Assembly (NCBI GenBank): GCA_030411725.1
Contig: MU839831.1
Coordinates: 1,240,001 to 1,304,000 of the forward strand
Direction: 5' to 3'
DNA from: Echria macrotheca
Lineage: Eukaryota; Ascomycota; Sordariomycetes; Sordariales; Schizotheciaceae
DNA: 64,000 nucleotides
Below the pieces are notes generated by a model. It worked only from the letters and a program-made list of their open reading frames with translations. It had not been told where the DNA came from and made no database searches. The position numbers and the translations under genes are program-made. Below are positions 22,343 to 35,165 of this stretch, in pieces (position 1 is the first letter of the stretch; each line of letters opens with the position of its first letter).

Positions 22343-24468
22343 AGTCACCTATTACACATCAAGGTACCTAGAGAAACTTTCAAGATTGCGTTAGCAGTTG
22401 GACAGATGTATTCCGAAGTTCGAAGCAAGATCTCAAGACAGCGACATGAGGACGATAAAAGCTTCAAGGCATATTTGCCAGTCATTTCATTTGTTGTGAC
22501 AATGCCTTGGTCAAGTGAGATCTTATCTAAGCAATCCGGATTTTTCAAGCGTAAGGAATACTCGTGGGCCCACACAGTAGACAGACGCCGCGTTTTCAAC
22601 TCGCACCTTCCTTTCGCTGTTCAAGTAATGCCCGCACCTCCTGTACCAGGTAAAGTAGTTGCCACGTGCCCAATTTCTCGGCCGCTCGTCGAAACACGAG
22701 CTGCACTTTCCTCCTGCACTTCGTTTGTTCTCGGCCCCGAATCATTCTTAAACCCCTATGAATTTGGCCTCACGGCAACTGCCTCGGCCGGCGCATCTCT
22801 GATACCCAAAATGTGGGTTTCCAACTCCTCGGGTGCGCACGTCAGGTTGGTGAATGAAATTTGCATTTCCCTCGTTTGTGCTTTCGCCAACGGGACAAAG
22901 CTGCAGTTTCCCCCAACCCACCGAGGCTGGCATAGTTAGATATGCGCTTTCAGGTACCCAACGAACAACAACCTTTGCCGGGGTGGCTGCCTGAAAGTGT
23001 TTATGTGTTGGCTCCCGCAGTTGTCAAGGAGCTTTACTTAGTCACGAGCCGCTTGTTTGAAGACTTCATCTTCCAGGCTCCCAGGGTGTAGGAGAGATGG
23101 CTGCGAAGCCCATGGGGCGACTATCAGAGCATGCCATGGCCTTTTATGGAACCTTTTGAGACCACGCTTGAGGTCGAATCTTGAGATAACTGAACACACA
23201 TTGACAAACGAAACAGTGTGGGTGGACTACGCAATGACGAATCAGTGTGCTAAAATACCCGCAAGTACCTCCGCAAAGTTGAACGATTCAGGCACGGTGC
23301 ACAGTGGACCCTCGGAGAGCCAGTCACGGAGGATTTGGTCAGCGAATGAAGTGTATGCTTTTTCCCAACGTCACTCCAGCACTTTTTGTTTGGTCCATGT
23401 GAAACAGCCACACACGACTCCGCACTCACAAGCTGAGGTTAGCTTCCTCCTTGTGCTGCCTAACAGAGCTCTCGTCCACTCAGATTCCAGCACATCGGAA
23501 GCTGCACACAAGCTCCGCGCCATCATTTGCCTGACTCTGCGGTCTTGGAGGGGCACCGCGCATGGCCGACCACACGCACACTCTCACACCTGCAGATAGT
23601 GCCCAGCTCAACGCGTGCGGGTCACGGGCACCTCCAAGGTCGCTTATTGCTCCATTTTTAGTCCTACCAAGAATCCAGAGCCTCACAGGTCGGTGCCGCC
23701 CAAAATCAACGACATCTCTTACTCTTCATCTTCTGATTGCCCCACATTGACGGCACCACAACACCTCGCTGCTGCAGTTGTGCTGGAGTGGCGGCTCTCA
23801 TTTTCGTCTTTCCACTAGAGTTATTCCAGTATTCAATTTGTGCGCCGACGTTGCTGCCTGTGACCTCATGGTCGGGGTTCTGCCTGCGCCCTGGATCCGT
23901 CCACCATCTGCCCCGCGTCCCCGCAGACAACCTGAGACCTCACTGTCTTCTCAGCTGCCGTGTACCGGGAGACTGACAATTGTAGCTGCGGTCCTCCGAA
24001 TCCATTCATGCGCTGAAGCGACGTATCTATAGCCACTAGGGACGACACGCAAAGCGCCGGCCGCATCGAAGCAGCCGCACCGAGGCTTTGCAACTTCCGT
24101 CATTGGCAGCTTCGCCGGGCGAGCCGAGAACGCCGCGGAAGTTCTTCGTCTCCTTCGGAAGACCCCCATTCGATATTTTATCATCATCCGAAACGTCGCC
24201 GAACATCTCTAGCATCTAACAGGCCGCCGAACAAAGCCGGTCGAGCAATACTCGCACACTTGTGACAGGTGAAATCGGCAGATCACAGAGCCCAGCACGC
24301 GTTGGGAGGTCTTGAGCATACTCCTCCAGGGATGCAAGGTACGACGCACACCAAAAGACCAGACTACATGCACCACGCGGCATCTGGCATGGTACAACCC
24401 TTCCGACTCTCACTGCTGACCTGGTAGCAGCTAACAAGGGCAAATCGGTTTCCCGGAACCCATTCGAT

Positions 24469-27400
24469 ATGGCAGAACTCAAGGCGCGGATTGGCGACGC
24501 AGTCACTAAAATTAACGACAAGCTGCGCCCGTCCGGTAAACGGCGTTTTCCCACGGAAGAAAGCGGGAATGGGCAGCCGTCGAAGCAGCTGAGGACAGTG
24601 GCCGGGCACGCAAGCAGCTCTTCGCAAACAGGAGCTGGCCACCCACTCGCCCCCCAATCCACATCCCCGTTTTCAATGCTTCCAGCAGACACGGCAGGCT
24701 ACCCTTCCCTTGAGAAGCCACCTCCTTCGTCGTCTAGCTCCGGTGCCACGACCAGTTACACCTGGGATCCTTCTCCAAAGCATAGCAGAGCTTCTAGCAG
24801 GTTTCCTAGTATGTATCCCGGGAAGAGCGCGAAGATATTCTGACAATCTTCTAGGTACATCAGGCTCTGGAACGAGCTCTGCGACATATCCGGTCGAGCT
24901 GGCTAACAGCACCCCCTCGAGCAGCCCGCGGTCGTACATTTCACCGGAAGATCCCAGCAGCGCTGCCACCGCTTCCCAGATGTTCCGCGCATCGCGGGAC
25001 AACAGGATGCAGCTTTCTGAGGACGAGAGGCTGGCAAGTGCTCTCAAAGAAGAAGGCCTGCCTCGTCGGGGACCGTATGCAGATCCGCCCCCATCCCACC
25101 TTAGCGCTCTGAATGGCTTATCCTTGCGCAGATCGAACCACACGAGCAAAGCCTTCCTGGATGTTGACGCTTTCCGATGCCATCTCCATAATATTCGATG
25201 TTCCCAATGTCGGGCGGATATCCCAGTATCCTGGGCAAAGATCGCAACCCGTACTGAGACAGCCATCAAAGAAAAAGGTATGAATGTCATTCATTTTGCA
25301 GCTATCATTGTCTCTGACCTGTTGCAGGAACTCTCCACCCATTTCTCCAGTGCACCAAGTGCAAGGTCTGGTCTTGCGCTGGGGCTGGTTGCCAGGAATA
25401 TCGCGAGACTGTCACTGGACTTGAGCCTTCCGCCTCGATTCCGGGCCTTACAATCGCGTGGTGCTGCGATGGCGGAAGACTGTTCCTCATCTTCTGCCTA
25501 GCTTGCGGAACGGAATGTCCTACAGAGACGCTGTCTACTTCGGGATTCCGCAGGCGGACTCGGTTCAAGTCGGACCCCCTACCTCAGAAGCAGAAGACCA
25601 CGGATTTGCTGTCGACAATCTCCCAGCTTGAATACGCCTCGTCGCAGGCCAAGGCTATCCTGTCCAAGGCATCAAAGCCAAAATCAGTGTTGTCCAAGGG
25701 AACTGGCTACGGTGGGGCCGAGACCCAGCCTCAGCACACACCCGCGCATCCATTTTTGGGCCCCACCCTACCAACAATGTCGACGAACCTCCCCGTTCCC
25801 AAGCCCGAGGACCGAAAACTGGCCGTGTATCTTCAGGCCCTCAACAAAGTTCTCCCTTCGTCTAGCTGCACGAATCACCGTGTCTTCAACTCTGGGCATC
25901 AGCCGGTCGTTGGACACATGATGGCCAGGAGCCCGATCCTCAACACCGTTTCAGAGCTATTGAGACAAACCTGCGTTGAGGAGATCGTTTCGCTGGCACA
26001 AGTTTACCTTTCGCTGCTGGTTTTCTTGACAGCGTTGACGAACCACAAAGACTTAGACGCGCTCTTCGTCAAGGAAATGGTGCTCTATCCACGCGAGAGC
26101 CAGCTTGGTCCCTCGATGTTCTCGTCTTTCAATCCTATATCACATGTTGCGAGCTCTTCGGCGAACGATACTACGACGTCGCTCAACATTTTGCTCCAGA
26201 CCCTCGGAGATCACTGCTCCCATTTCGTACGGACGGCTTCGGCGCATTTGAACCAGATTGATCAGGATGGAGGATTGACAATGAAGTTGGTCAACCAGAT
26301 AATACAAACAGCCGACAAATTATCAGCTTCGCGCCCAAAGCTAGCTGCGTCCTACCTGGAGCACCCATATGGGTACCCGCGTCCGCCACCTCAAACTTCA
26401 TCAGTCAGGACCAGAGGACAAGTGGCGAGGGCGGCCATAGAGGCGCAACTCGCTCAGCAGCGCAAAGCGGATGCGGAGATGGCGTCGTTTCATCGCGAGA
26501 ATTGCGTACAAGACCTGCCAGACGACACAATCCTCGAGAGCTTTTACTTTGCCACCAGAGCCCGCGACGTCGAAGCGTTGAAGCAGTGCGATGGTCGCAT
26601 GAAGAAGTTGGCAATGCAGATTTCATCGCTCCGCTCTGGCCTACCCCAAGGTATTTACGTGCGTCATGGCACGTCCCGCCTAGATGTCATGAAGGTGTTG
26701 ATTGTGGGGCCGAGCGGAACACCGTATGAAGATGGGCTTTTCGAATTCGACTTTTTCTGTAACGAAAGATTCCCCTTGATGCCGCCCGAGGTGCAGTTCC
26801 GGACAACTGGGGGCGGCAAAATCGGTTTTAACCCGAACCTCTATAATAATGGGAAGGGTAAGAACTCGCTTCCATCGTGTGGCTGGTGACATGTCACTGA
26901 CGGCGACCTCCAGTATGCCTCTCTTTGATAGGGACTTGGACGGGACAGGGCTGGGAGCCTCAGCGCTCAACTATCCTCCAGGTCCTAGTATCTATCCAGG
27001 GTAAGTCTTCCTGCTTCTTCTTCTGTCTTCTTTGGATCCTGACATCTTGTTCAGCCATGATTCTCACGAACGAGCCGTGGTACAACGAACCAGGACGCGA
27101 AACACGCACAGACACCGTGCGCTCGGAGGCGTATAACTGCGAGATCTACCAATATACGATTCGCCACGCCATGATATACTGGCTCAATGAGCGGCTTTGC
27201 ATCGGAGACAACAAGGGCAGGCCGCCAGTGCGAACTACAGCCACAGGAACACCTTCCCCATCCAACAAACCCGTCCCATCAACCGCAACTCACCCACAGA
27301 ACGGTTCCACGCTATCGGCTTTGCCCCAACTACTCTCGATGGTAACGTCAGCAGTCCAGTTTCCTGGCCCCGACCCTGATATTCCACCCTGGGATGAACC

Positions 27401-28064
27401 TGGGCTCCAACAAACCCAACAGAGCCAGATTATCGAGGCTTTACAGGATGTGGCTACCTATGCAAGTGCTGAGCTCCCTGTGAGCCTCAGCAGCAACGTT
27501 GGGGGGCACCCGATCATCTCGGGCCAGTCCCATCCGGGCAGCAATTTGGCAGGCCAGCCTCCATCCTTCACGAACTCCAGTTTCTTTGGCCATTCTCCCG
27601 ACTCGTTACTCCACTCGCAGGTCACTGCACTAGCTCCAAACATTGCACAGGTAAAGTCAGTGCAAGCACTCCAGGTGGCTGTGGATGATCCTTGGATGTT
27701 CAGCAGCTGGCAGGCCCAGAACGGACAAACCGGGCAAGACGGGCAGGGCGGGCCATTCGCTTCAGTTCCTGGACCCGGCATTGCGACAGGTGGGCCTCCA
27801 AGTAACGGTCCGCGTGACTCTGGTCCCATTGGCAACACGGCCGTCGATAGCAAGGACGACGCTGTCTGGGGCCTCGTTATTCGCAAGCACTTTGGGCACA
27901 GGAGCGCTCACATCGTCGATCGCGTAAGCAGTTTGCCTTACCCGGCTGTGAAAGCGGCCAAATCGGGCGAGCAGGAGTTGCGGCCTCCCACGGGCCATTA
28001 TCAGCAAAATCAAAATTTGGCGGATCTGATGGAGTCACTCAGGAAGCGCGGGTTTGCTTTTTAG
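24469..28064 (+). CDS. Large E2 ubiquitin-conjugating enzyme with N-terminal Cys-rich region
   Basis: Five exons, 24469-24808, 24855-25277, 25328-26857, 26914-27000 and 27055-28064 (introns of 46-56 nt), give 1129 aa. The UBC fold spans about residues 675-835. Splicing of intron 3 creates VCLSLIGTWTGQGW, placing the catalytic Cys at 766, as in large E2s of the BIRC6/UBE2O type; VSIQ-AMILTNEPWYNEPG follows. Residues 222-318 contain Cys at 222, 229, 232, 263, 266, 271, 276, 300, 301, 311, 314 and 318, with repeated CxxC pairs resembling RING/IBR-type zinc ribbons. Flanks are Ser/Pro-rich and probably disordered. It should transfer ubiquitin, perhaps with built-in ligase activity (inference). 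A TAG stop at 28062 is followed by 63 more open codons in the same frame. Confidence 0.9.
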
Positions 28065-29037
28065 CTAACCCCAGGAGATGTGCCGCCGCGGAGACGGGCA
28101 CTAGGCAAGTTGGCGATGAGCGGCTGGAGGCACTACGAGGAAGTCAAGGAGTACGACACGGTGGATTGTGCCACAACTATTACGACGTTCATGATGACAA
28201 GCCATAAGAGGCATAGAGGGTTTTTCTTGTCTCTTTTCAATCACCGGTATGCGTGAGGTGAAGGAACCACGGGGAACTTACTTGGCTCGTTTCGACGGCG
28301 GTAAGGTTCTCACGATCGGTCCAGGAGCCAGGGGTCTATATTTTTGGGAAGCCGGGTTGTCAATGGACGACAGGTTCCCACTCATCTTGTATGGCTATCA
28401 AAGACTGCGCAAATTTGGGGAGCGTAGCTCAGCTGGGATTCGGACTGTGGATGCTTGCAGCATAGGGGACGAGCGGAGGGTTAGACATAGGCACGGGATT
28501 TCATGTTGCCTCCCTCTGGAGGTTTTCCGTCCTTCTCCGCGGATCCCTTCTCCTTTCCTTTTCCTTTTTCTTTTGTTTTGTTTTCAAGAAGATCTGTTTC
28601 TCAGCGTGAGGCGAGTTTCAGTCAGCGTTCCGCATCGTCGGGAGCGTCAACTCGGAGAACCTCGATATGTAGTCTCGGAGTGGCGGCGGAGTAGCTACCT
28701 AGATGAGCGAGAGATCGGTTGTTAATCACTGATGACCTGTACGGAGTACTTGTGGGTATAAATGCGATTCACTTGGCGATGCCAACCCGCTGAAGCGGCA
28801 GAAATGGTGAAGAACTCGTTTCGGAGATGGAGGACAGGACGTGAGGCGACGCCCCCTCCCAAAGCAAGTTAGGTACTTTGTCTATCAGCAACCTCCCATG
28901 GAGACCGTTTTCCGCTATCCTACCCCAACGCCAGTCCGATATGTCTAATCTGTCGAGATCGCCCCGTAACATAATTATTACCCATGCAAGATCCAATCCT
29001 CCTCGCGCCTTGAACTCCGCAACAGAATGCCAATCCG
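28065..29037. other. Intergenic between E2 and cyclin H genes
   Basis: Starts with 63 codons still open in the E2 frame after its stop (to 28253). A frame at 28249-28725 has no family features. A pyrimidine-rich patch lies at 28540-28600. Confidence 0.55.
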
Positions 29038-30465
29038 TCAAAGGGGGCCCCCAAACGGATCCTCCAGGCCCTTGCCGACCTTTCTCCTCTTCGTATCTCT
29101 CGGTCCAGCGTCGCCAAAGACGGCGCCATCATCCGCCAGCGCGGCCCCTCTATCCTCCGCATCGTCATCCTCCGTCTCGGCCTTTATACGGGCTTGTTCG
29201 CGGCGCCGGCGGTGTAACTCGAGGAGGTTCGACCGGTCGGGGTCGCGGCATTTGTTCAGCTTCTTCCTAAGGGGCTTGAGCTCGGCGGCGAATACGTCTT
29301 GCTGTAGGGGTTATTAGCACTGTGCAAGGGAAGAGAACATGGGTAGGGTAGGGAGGGGACTGACGCTGGCCCAATGCTCACGCCGCTCTTCTGGCAGCTC
29401 TTTTGACAGCATGTCCCGGCAGGCTTCAATTGTGCCTAGCACCTTGTCTCGGATCCATGCCCCGATGATGGTTGCCTTGTCCTCGCTCTTTGTGTCCCGA
29501 CGCGGTGGAGGTGGGGCGTCGCCCGTCTCCATGGGTGTTCCGGGGCCGCTCGTGCCGGGTGGGGAGACGTGGTGGAATGTGTCAGCTATGAGCTGCTCGA
29601 CGAGGCCGCGGTCTGCGAGTGACAGCGCGGCGAGCATGATCTGGCTGGGAGTGTAGTGGAAGTAGGCATCGGTCATGAGGGGGCTGAAGCACAGGATCTC
29701 GTGGGCGCGGTGCTCGGCAGCGTTAATTCGTTTGTCCTGTGTCCCAGTTGTCTTGTCTTAGTATTGTTCACAAAACGATGGGCATGTTGGGTAGACGAAC
29801 ATCAATGCCGCCAATTCTCCTCAGCGCCATTACGGCGCCCTTGAGCGCGCGGAAGGGGTGTTTGACATCGAAAGCGAAACGAAGGGCCTGGCAGAGGAGG
29901 AACTCGCCGGCAAGAATGGACTCGGCGTTTTTCTTGCCGAACTTATTTGCGAACCTAGGGACCATATATCGTCAGCACAGTACACGCCTCCCATGGCGGG
30001 CGCCTGTCTGTCTCCCCAGTCTTTGGTAACCCACTCTCCTATGTTGACGAAATTTGCTTCTGCCTTGTTCGCGAGGAATAATGTCACTAGGACCATATCA
30101 TTCGGGGGATACGTCATGATGCTGTTGGTAACGTAGAAGCGCCGGAAGAAGACGGCCGCCGTGGCCTTGATGGCGTCGCGATAGCCTGCATGGTTGCCGG
30201 CTCGGAGGACCTCGGACGTGTAGAAGGTGACGAGCAGGGCCTCCTCGGTGGGCGTGAGGAATTCAGGCAGCGTGGGTGTCGCGTCGCCGTCTGGCGTGTT
30301 GGCACCGGAGGCGGGTCGAGAGGCGTTCGACGACAGCATCCGTTCGGAGATGCTAGCTTTGGCGAGCGCATTGCTCTTCTCTCGCAGCGTCGCCAGCTCG
30401 ACCGGCGAGAAGGACCACAGCCGGTATTGCGACGACTGGCGGTATCGGGCGTCCTCTGCGGCCAT
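29038..30465 (-). CDS. ccl1: Cyclin H, regulatory subunit of the TFIIH kinase
   Basis: Four exons, 30465-30035, 29954-29801, 29736-29365 and 29301-29038, give 406 aa. Cyclin H activates the CDK7-type kinase of TFIIH, which phosphorylates RNA polymerase II and CDKs in the nucleus. Recognition rests on the N-terminus (RYRQSSQYRLWSFSPVELATLR), the cyclin boxes (MVLVTLFLANKAEANFVNIGEF, EFLLCQALRFAFDVKHPFRALKGAVMALRRIGGID) and LMTDAYFHYTPSQIMLAALSLADR. Intron 1 (GTGGGT, 80 nt) and intron 3 (GTCAGT, 63 nt) are well supported. Intron 2 (29737-29800) uses a weak GTTCGT donor chosen to keep the alignment. The tail is basic and ends RRKVGKGLEDPFGG. An upstream in-frame ATG at 30564 is less likely. Confidence 0.9.
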
Positions 30466-31014
30466 GCCGGGCGATATCGTTCGGTCAAGTCCTCGTTGTT
30501 GAATCGGACCTGCTTCAAGCAGTGAAAGAATCGGGCTGTTTCGAAAGCTCGAAGCCCGCGTCAAAGGACAGGAAATGTGGGGCTCTCACCGCGGTGAGCT
30601 CAACGCCACAGCGACCCCCACAGGGCGGGGGACCGGTGATCGGCGGATCGGCAATCACTGTTGCCGACGCTAACTTGGCACAAAAGGAAGCTTTCGAATT
30701 CCTTTCCACAAGTTCTCGATCGACATCAACTTGAGCATTGCAAACTGTTCGGGTACAATCATGCATTTATCATATCGTATCTACTTGGTCCATAATTAAT
30801 CAAGGTCACAATGACACTACTATCCAGATACCCTAACCCGCCCGGCACCAGTCCGGCGAACGCGGTCAACTGGCATTCCGACTTTTGCCAACCTCGAGAC
30901 ACCAAACGCCAGAGCAACGGCTGACAACCCATCGTCCACGATCGAGCGATTACGCAGCCCTCCTTTATAGATAACAGGAAAAGGAAAAAAAAAGACAGCG
31001 TTCCAGCCCTCAAC
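30466..31014. other. Intergenic, cyclin H promoter
   Basis: The 5' side of cyclin H and the 3' side of the BAR gene. No other feature seen. Confidence 0.6.
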
Positions 31015-32486
31015 TCAATACATGACTTCCCGCCTGGCCGGCACTGGCGGTGGCGGCTTCTTGGAGCGGCTGGGAGGAGGAGGCGGGGGAGCCTTTCGCG
31101 ATCCAAGACTGGTGGTGCTCACGGCGACGTTGCTGGATGTCCGGCTCAGACTCCCGAGACTGGTCGCCGGGCTGGTGCTCCGATTTCCCCAGTCCGGGCT
31201 GCCACTGCCATCCGTCGTGTCGTCGTCGCGATCCGCAAACACATCGTCCCTGGTCGTCACAATTCTGTTGACAGGACGCAGCTGCCCACGCAATGCACCA
31301 ACATTGGCAATGTTCTGGTTCACACCGTAGCTGGAGTTGGACATGTTGGAGCCGCCAATCCGGCCGCCATTGCGCTCCCGGTCGAGGCTAGCACCACCCT
31401 GGAAGGTGCTGGCCTTGCTCAGAGTCGGCCGCATCACCTCTGACTGCTGGCTCTGCGACTGTGCCGACAACCCGATCCGACTACCGCTGCTGCGGATAGG
31501 CATGCGGACTGGCGGGGCCTCGGACTCGATCTCGTCGTCCTCATAGATATTGTTGTGGCTATTTGTCCGGGACAGGCGCTCCGTGAAGCTGTGTGCCGTG
31601 TTGGACCTGCTGCGGGTCGTCGGGCGCCTCTCGGGCGCGCTGCCATAGCTCGACATCCCGCCGGAACCAGATGAAGCAACCCAGCTCTTGCGCACACGCC
31701 GAAGTTCCTCAGCGCAACGCTCGTGGTAGTCGAGCTCGGCGTCAAGGAACTGGGTCATGTCCCTGACGCTGTCCACCTCGGCGTCTCTGATATCCTGCAT
31801 GCGACGGATCACATCTTCCGACGACTCCTCGTACTTGGCCTTGGCGGACCGCTGCTCCTCTTCGAGGCGGAAATCATCACGCTTGGCCTTCTGCATCTTG
31901 CTAATGCTTGCATCATAGGCGAGGCGGCGGCTCTCGAGCTTCTTCCTTGCGGCCTGCGGGAGTGGAGCCGTTAGCAACCTGTTCAGCGCCCCTGAGCCGG
32001 GAGTGCACTAACCTGATATTCCTTCATCATGGCCAACGATCTTTCCAGAGACTCGAGCCACGTGTTGGTCGCTTCGCTAATGAATGTCTCTTGGATGGCC
32101 GACACTCGCTCGTTCGCCCGACCCAACGCGATCAGGCAGTTGCCGAACTCGGAATCCGACTGGAACTCTTCGCCATGGCTGACCATGGTCCGCCCGAGAA
32201 AGCTGCTTGGCAGCGACTTTTCCCGGTCTTCTGAGGCATCGGTTCGGCGAGCCAGCCATTTGACATACAGATTCATCGATCTTTGCAGCCGGTCCATGCC
32301 TGTGGTCAAGAGTCGTCAGCATTGAGCATCATCCGCTCAGTCATCTGCCGAGGACTCACCGTCGAAACGTAGCGCCATCTCCGTCTCCAGCTGCTTGAAG
32401 TCTTCCGACATGCTGGTCTTAGCCTCAGCGCCCATCTTCTCGCCGGCCCATTGGAAGGCACGGTCGAATTTCTTGGTGATATTCAT
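31015..32486 (-). CDS. BAR-domain protein, endophilin-like, proline-rich tail
   Basis: Three exons, 32486-32360, 32299-32013 and 31953-31015 (introns of 60 and 59 nt), give 450 aa. The BAR domain covers about residues 1-235: the start MNITKKFDRAFQWAGEKMG forms an amphipathic N-terminal helix, followed by coiled helices (MDRLQRSMNLYVKWLARRT, ARKKLESRRLAYDASISKMQKAK, FLDAELDYHERCAEELRRV). BAR dimers sense and bend membranes in endocytosis or vesicle traffic. The second half is Ser/Arg-rich and disordered and ends in polyproline stretches (APPPPPPSRSKKPPPPVPARR) suited to SH3 binding. No SH3 domain of its own is visible. Downstream of the Rvs161-type gene on the same strand. Confidence 0.92.
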
Positions 32487-35165
32487 GGTGGCGATGGTTC
32501 TCTGGTTTGGGCGAGAGTGGGTACGATGATGCTCGAGACTCGAGGTATTGCAATACTCTCGGGGAAATTGCGATTAAAAAGGTACTCCCAGCCCCCTTCT
32601 GTTTCGACGACTGTGGTAGGACGTTGTGTCGTAATGTGCGTCGTGTGTGGAAGCACTTGTGGCTCCGGTGATGAAACCCGGTCTCGGCCTGGAGTATCTG
32701 AGGGTTGCAAAAGAACAAGCTTTGAGACAGAATCAGACGGTATTTGACAAAAGCAGGACCAGATAAAAGAGAACACAAGAGCTCCAAGGGAAGGGATGAG
32801 ACCAAATATAGCGACTGGAGCCGCGGTGGCAACAAGAGAGCTCAATGGATGTCTCGTCCAGCACGAAACTCGTCAAAACGGTTGAATTGAGACCCCAGTC
32901 TTATCGTCGAACAGGGGGCTGGCCCCAGAATCCTACCCTGCCCTGCACTGCTGCAGTGTGTGCATGGCGCGCCAATCTGGAGGTTAGGGAAGCAGGGGCC
33001 CAGTCAATGGATGGTCGCTAACGCGGCCGCTGCACGGCTGAGCAGTCATCTGTTAAGCACTCGGCAGCGGGAAAAGTAGCCGGGCTGGATGAATTCGGTC
33101 TTCTGGACCTGTTTGTTACTGCTGTGGTTACATGGAATGCGGGATGGCAACCGACGGGCAACCCAGGAAACGGCGAAGCAGCGATATGAAGGCGACACCA
33201 TCTCCATGGCAATCCATCATTCAGGTACCACCTCCTGGAGCGCGACTGACAGCTCGTGTCTTGCGGCGTGCTAGACGCGCGCTCTATTCAGTGGCTGCAT
33301 CTGGGGACCCCTCGCTCCCTCCACACATGCAACTGCCCAGCAGACGCGCGACACACCATCCAACAGGTGCAGGGTCAATAAATCGCCATGGGCAAAAGCG
33401 ATTGGAATGGCACCGCACTCAAAAGAGGAAGGCGGGTTTGGGCTTCCGGGAGCCGAGCCAGAGATTTTTTTTTTCTACTGGACCAACCCGTCTCCCCGTG
33501 TCGAGGTTGCTGAAACGCAGCTGATGAGACGAATCGCTGGACGACAGTGGACCACTCATCCATCCATTCGTCCACTGTTTCGTCCTTCTTCAAACCTGTT
33601 CCTGGGCGGGGCCAAGGCATGTAAGCTTTGCTCGCGAGGTACCGTACCTTACTGGGCGACTGTGAGCGAACCATCGCTGCTGAAGACCCTACGCTTGGAG
33701 AGAGGCGCAGCGTGTTTCCGGTGTCCAGGCCTTCTCCACAGCGTCTCATGAGGCGCGAAGATCCACCGATCTCGTTGGGCCAGAACACTGAATGCCAGGA
33801 GGCGAAAAAGGGACTCCCAGCGGACAAATCTTTCGCAACTCGTCTTTTCCCAGGGTTGGTGGTTCGGATGGAGGGAGAGACGAGGACGAGGGGTATAGCC
33901 TGAATATTTCCAACTGCCCGCCTGACCTTCCAGATTCTGCGCTCTTGCATGGAGTATTTGTCTTCGCCCACCATCACTATGGCACGAAAGACGCGAGATT
34001 AGGAGATTCCGGGCCGAAGGGGAGAAGCGATTCCCACCCTCCCCTTCTGTATGTCATCTGCAAGTCGAGGTTGGGGGATGGTCATGGTGGCGGGCAGAGA
34101 TATCGAATTGGGATCTTGGTCTCCCAACCCCGCAGCGGGAACCTTTCCGGCTTCCCAACCCCTCCCACCCATATCTCGAGGACGGACAACAGATCAGAGA
34201 CGATTCAGAGATGCCCGAGAATTATGGATAGCATTACGAATTCCGTGCTGACGACAGCGTCACGAATTGAACCACCTGGACCGCCGACAGACCAGCAACC
34301 CAACAAACCCAGTCCCGGCCGGCGATCCCCTCCGAAACGCTGGTCGGTCCCCTGGAGAAGGTGGATGAAGTGGTGGATGAAAGTGCATTCGTTCGTCTTG
34401 TCCTGGCGGGGACGTTGGACGACGGTTTCAGCCCCAAGTCCCTCCTCGTCAGGACCCAACCCGGCCGCTGACGACCACTGGCCAGCGCTTCTTCAGCAGT
34501 CAGGACCATGCGCTGACTCGGATGCCCGGCGAGCCGCCAGTCCAATCAACTGGGATTTGCCGGCCCTCATCCACACCTGCATGCGCACACTTGTCAACGG
34601 TTCACCGTGGTCAACTTTCCCCATAGATTACACTGCCTCGCTCCAGACGCGCGCTGTCGCAAATGATTGTCATGATGATGGGCAGGCGCGCGGATCCCGT
34701 CGCAGACTTCGATCTCTGTCTGCCGGTTGCGCGGCCGGCCGTCGTCTGCCGCGCAGGGATGCGATGCCGGTGGCGCACCGCCTGTGCACGGCCCGAGCAA
34801 CGTTGACGATCGATCGCCGTGTGCGCCGGATCCGGGAAGCACCCTGGAGGAGATCTCCGCAATCTCTATGCGGCTACACACCAGCACGAACACTGTGACA
34901 TGCTCAGGCGCGCCTTGATACATATTAATCTTGCGTAGCCCGCTGCCCCAAGCGACGAGCGCCGCGGACACCAAAGCTATGTTACAAAACCATTCCGAGA
35001 AACGACTTGCCATCCAAGCGCTGCTCTCTCTCTCTCCCCCCGCCAGCCCACCAGGACCACCGTGTATTGTGTACCCGTCCTAATGTATGCCCTCGCGGCC
35101 TCCCGCATTTATCGTCTCGACTCTCGTGGACATTAACTTCCTCAACTCGTTTCATGAGTACCCGA
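32487..35165. other. 2.7-kb intergenic between the two BAR genes
   Basis: GC-rich with several long chance-like frames; the longest (33792-34898 plus, 368 codons) is Arg/Ser/Pro-rich without domain structure. It includes the promoter of the endophilin-like gene. I call no gene. Confidence 0.5.

Larger units (their letters stand above)
17008..24468. other. 7.4-kb stretch without a credible gene
   Basis: Only short frames occur on either strand. The longest (for example 19994-20728 minus and 22406-22939 plus) show no domain, poor start context and no exon partner. The stretch holds the GATA motif cluster and a poly-C run. Its left part presumably contains the transporter promoter and its right end the E2 promoter. 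Very small genes, noncoding RNA or decayed repeats cannot be excluded. Confidence 0.6.

Noticed and set aside
22406..22939. 177-codon plus frame
   Set aside because: No recognised motif, poor start context and no exon continuation.
28425..28436. tRNA A-box-like match (TAGCTCAGCTGG)
   Set aside because: No matching D-arm, no B-box at the right distance and no cloverleaf could be drawn.
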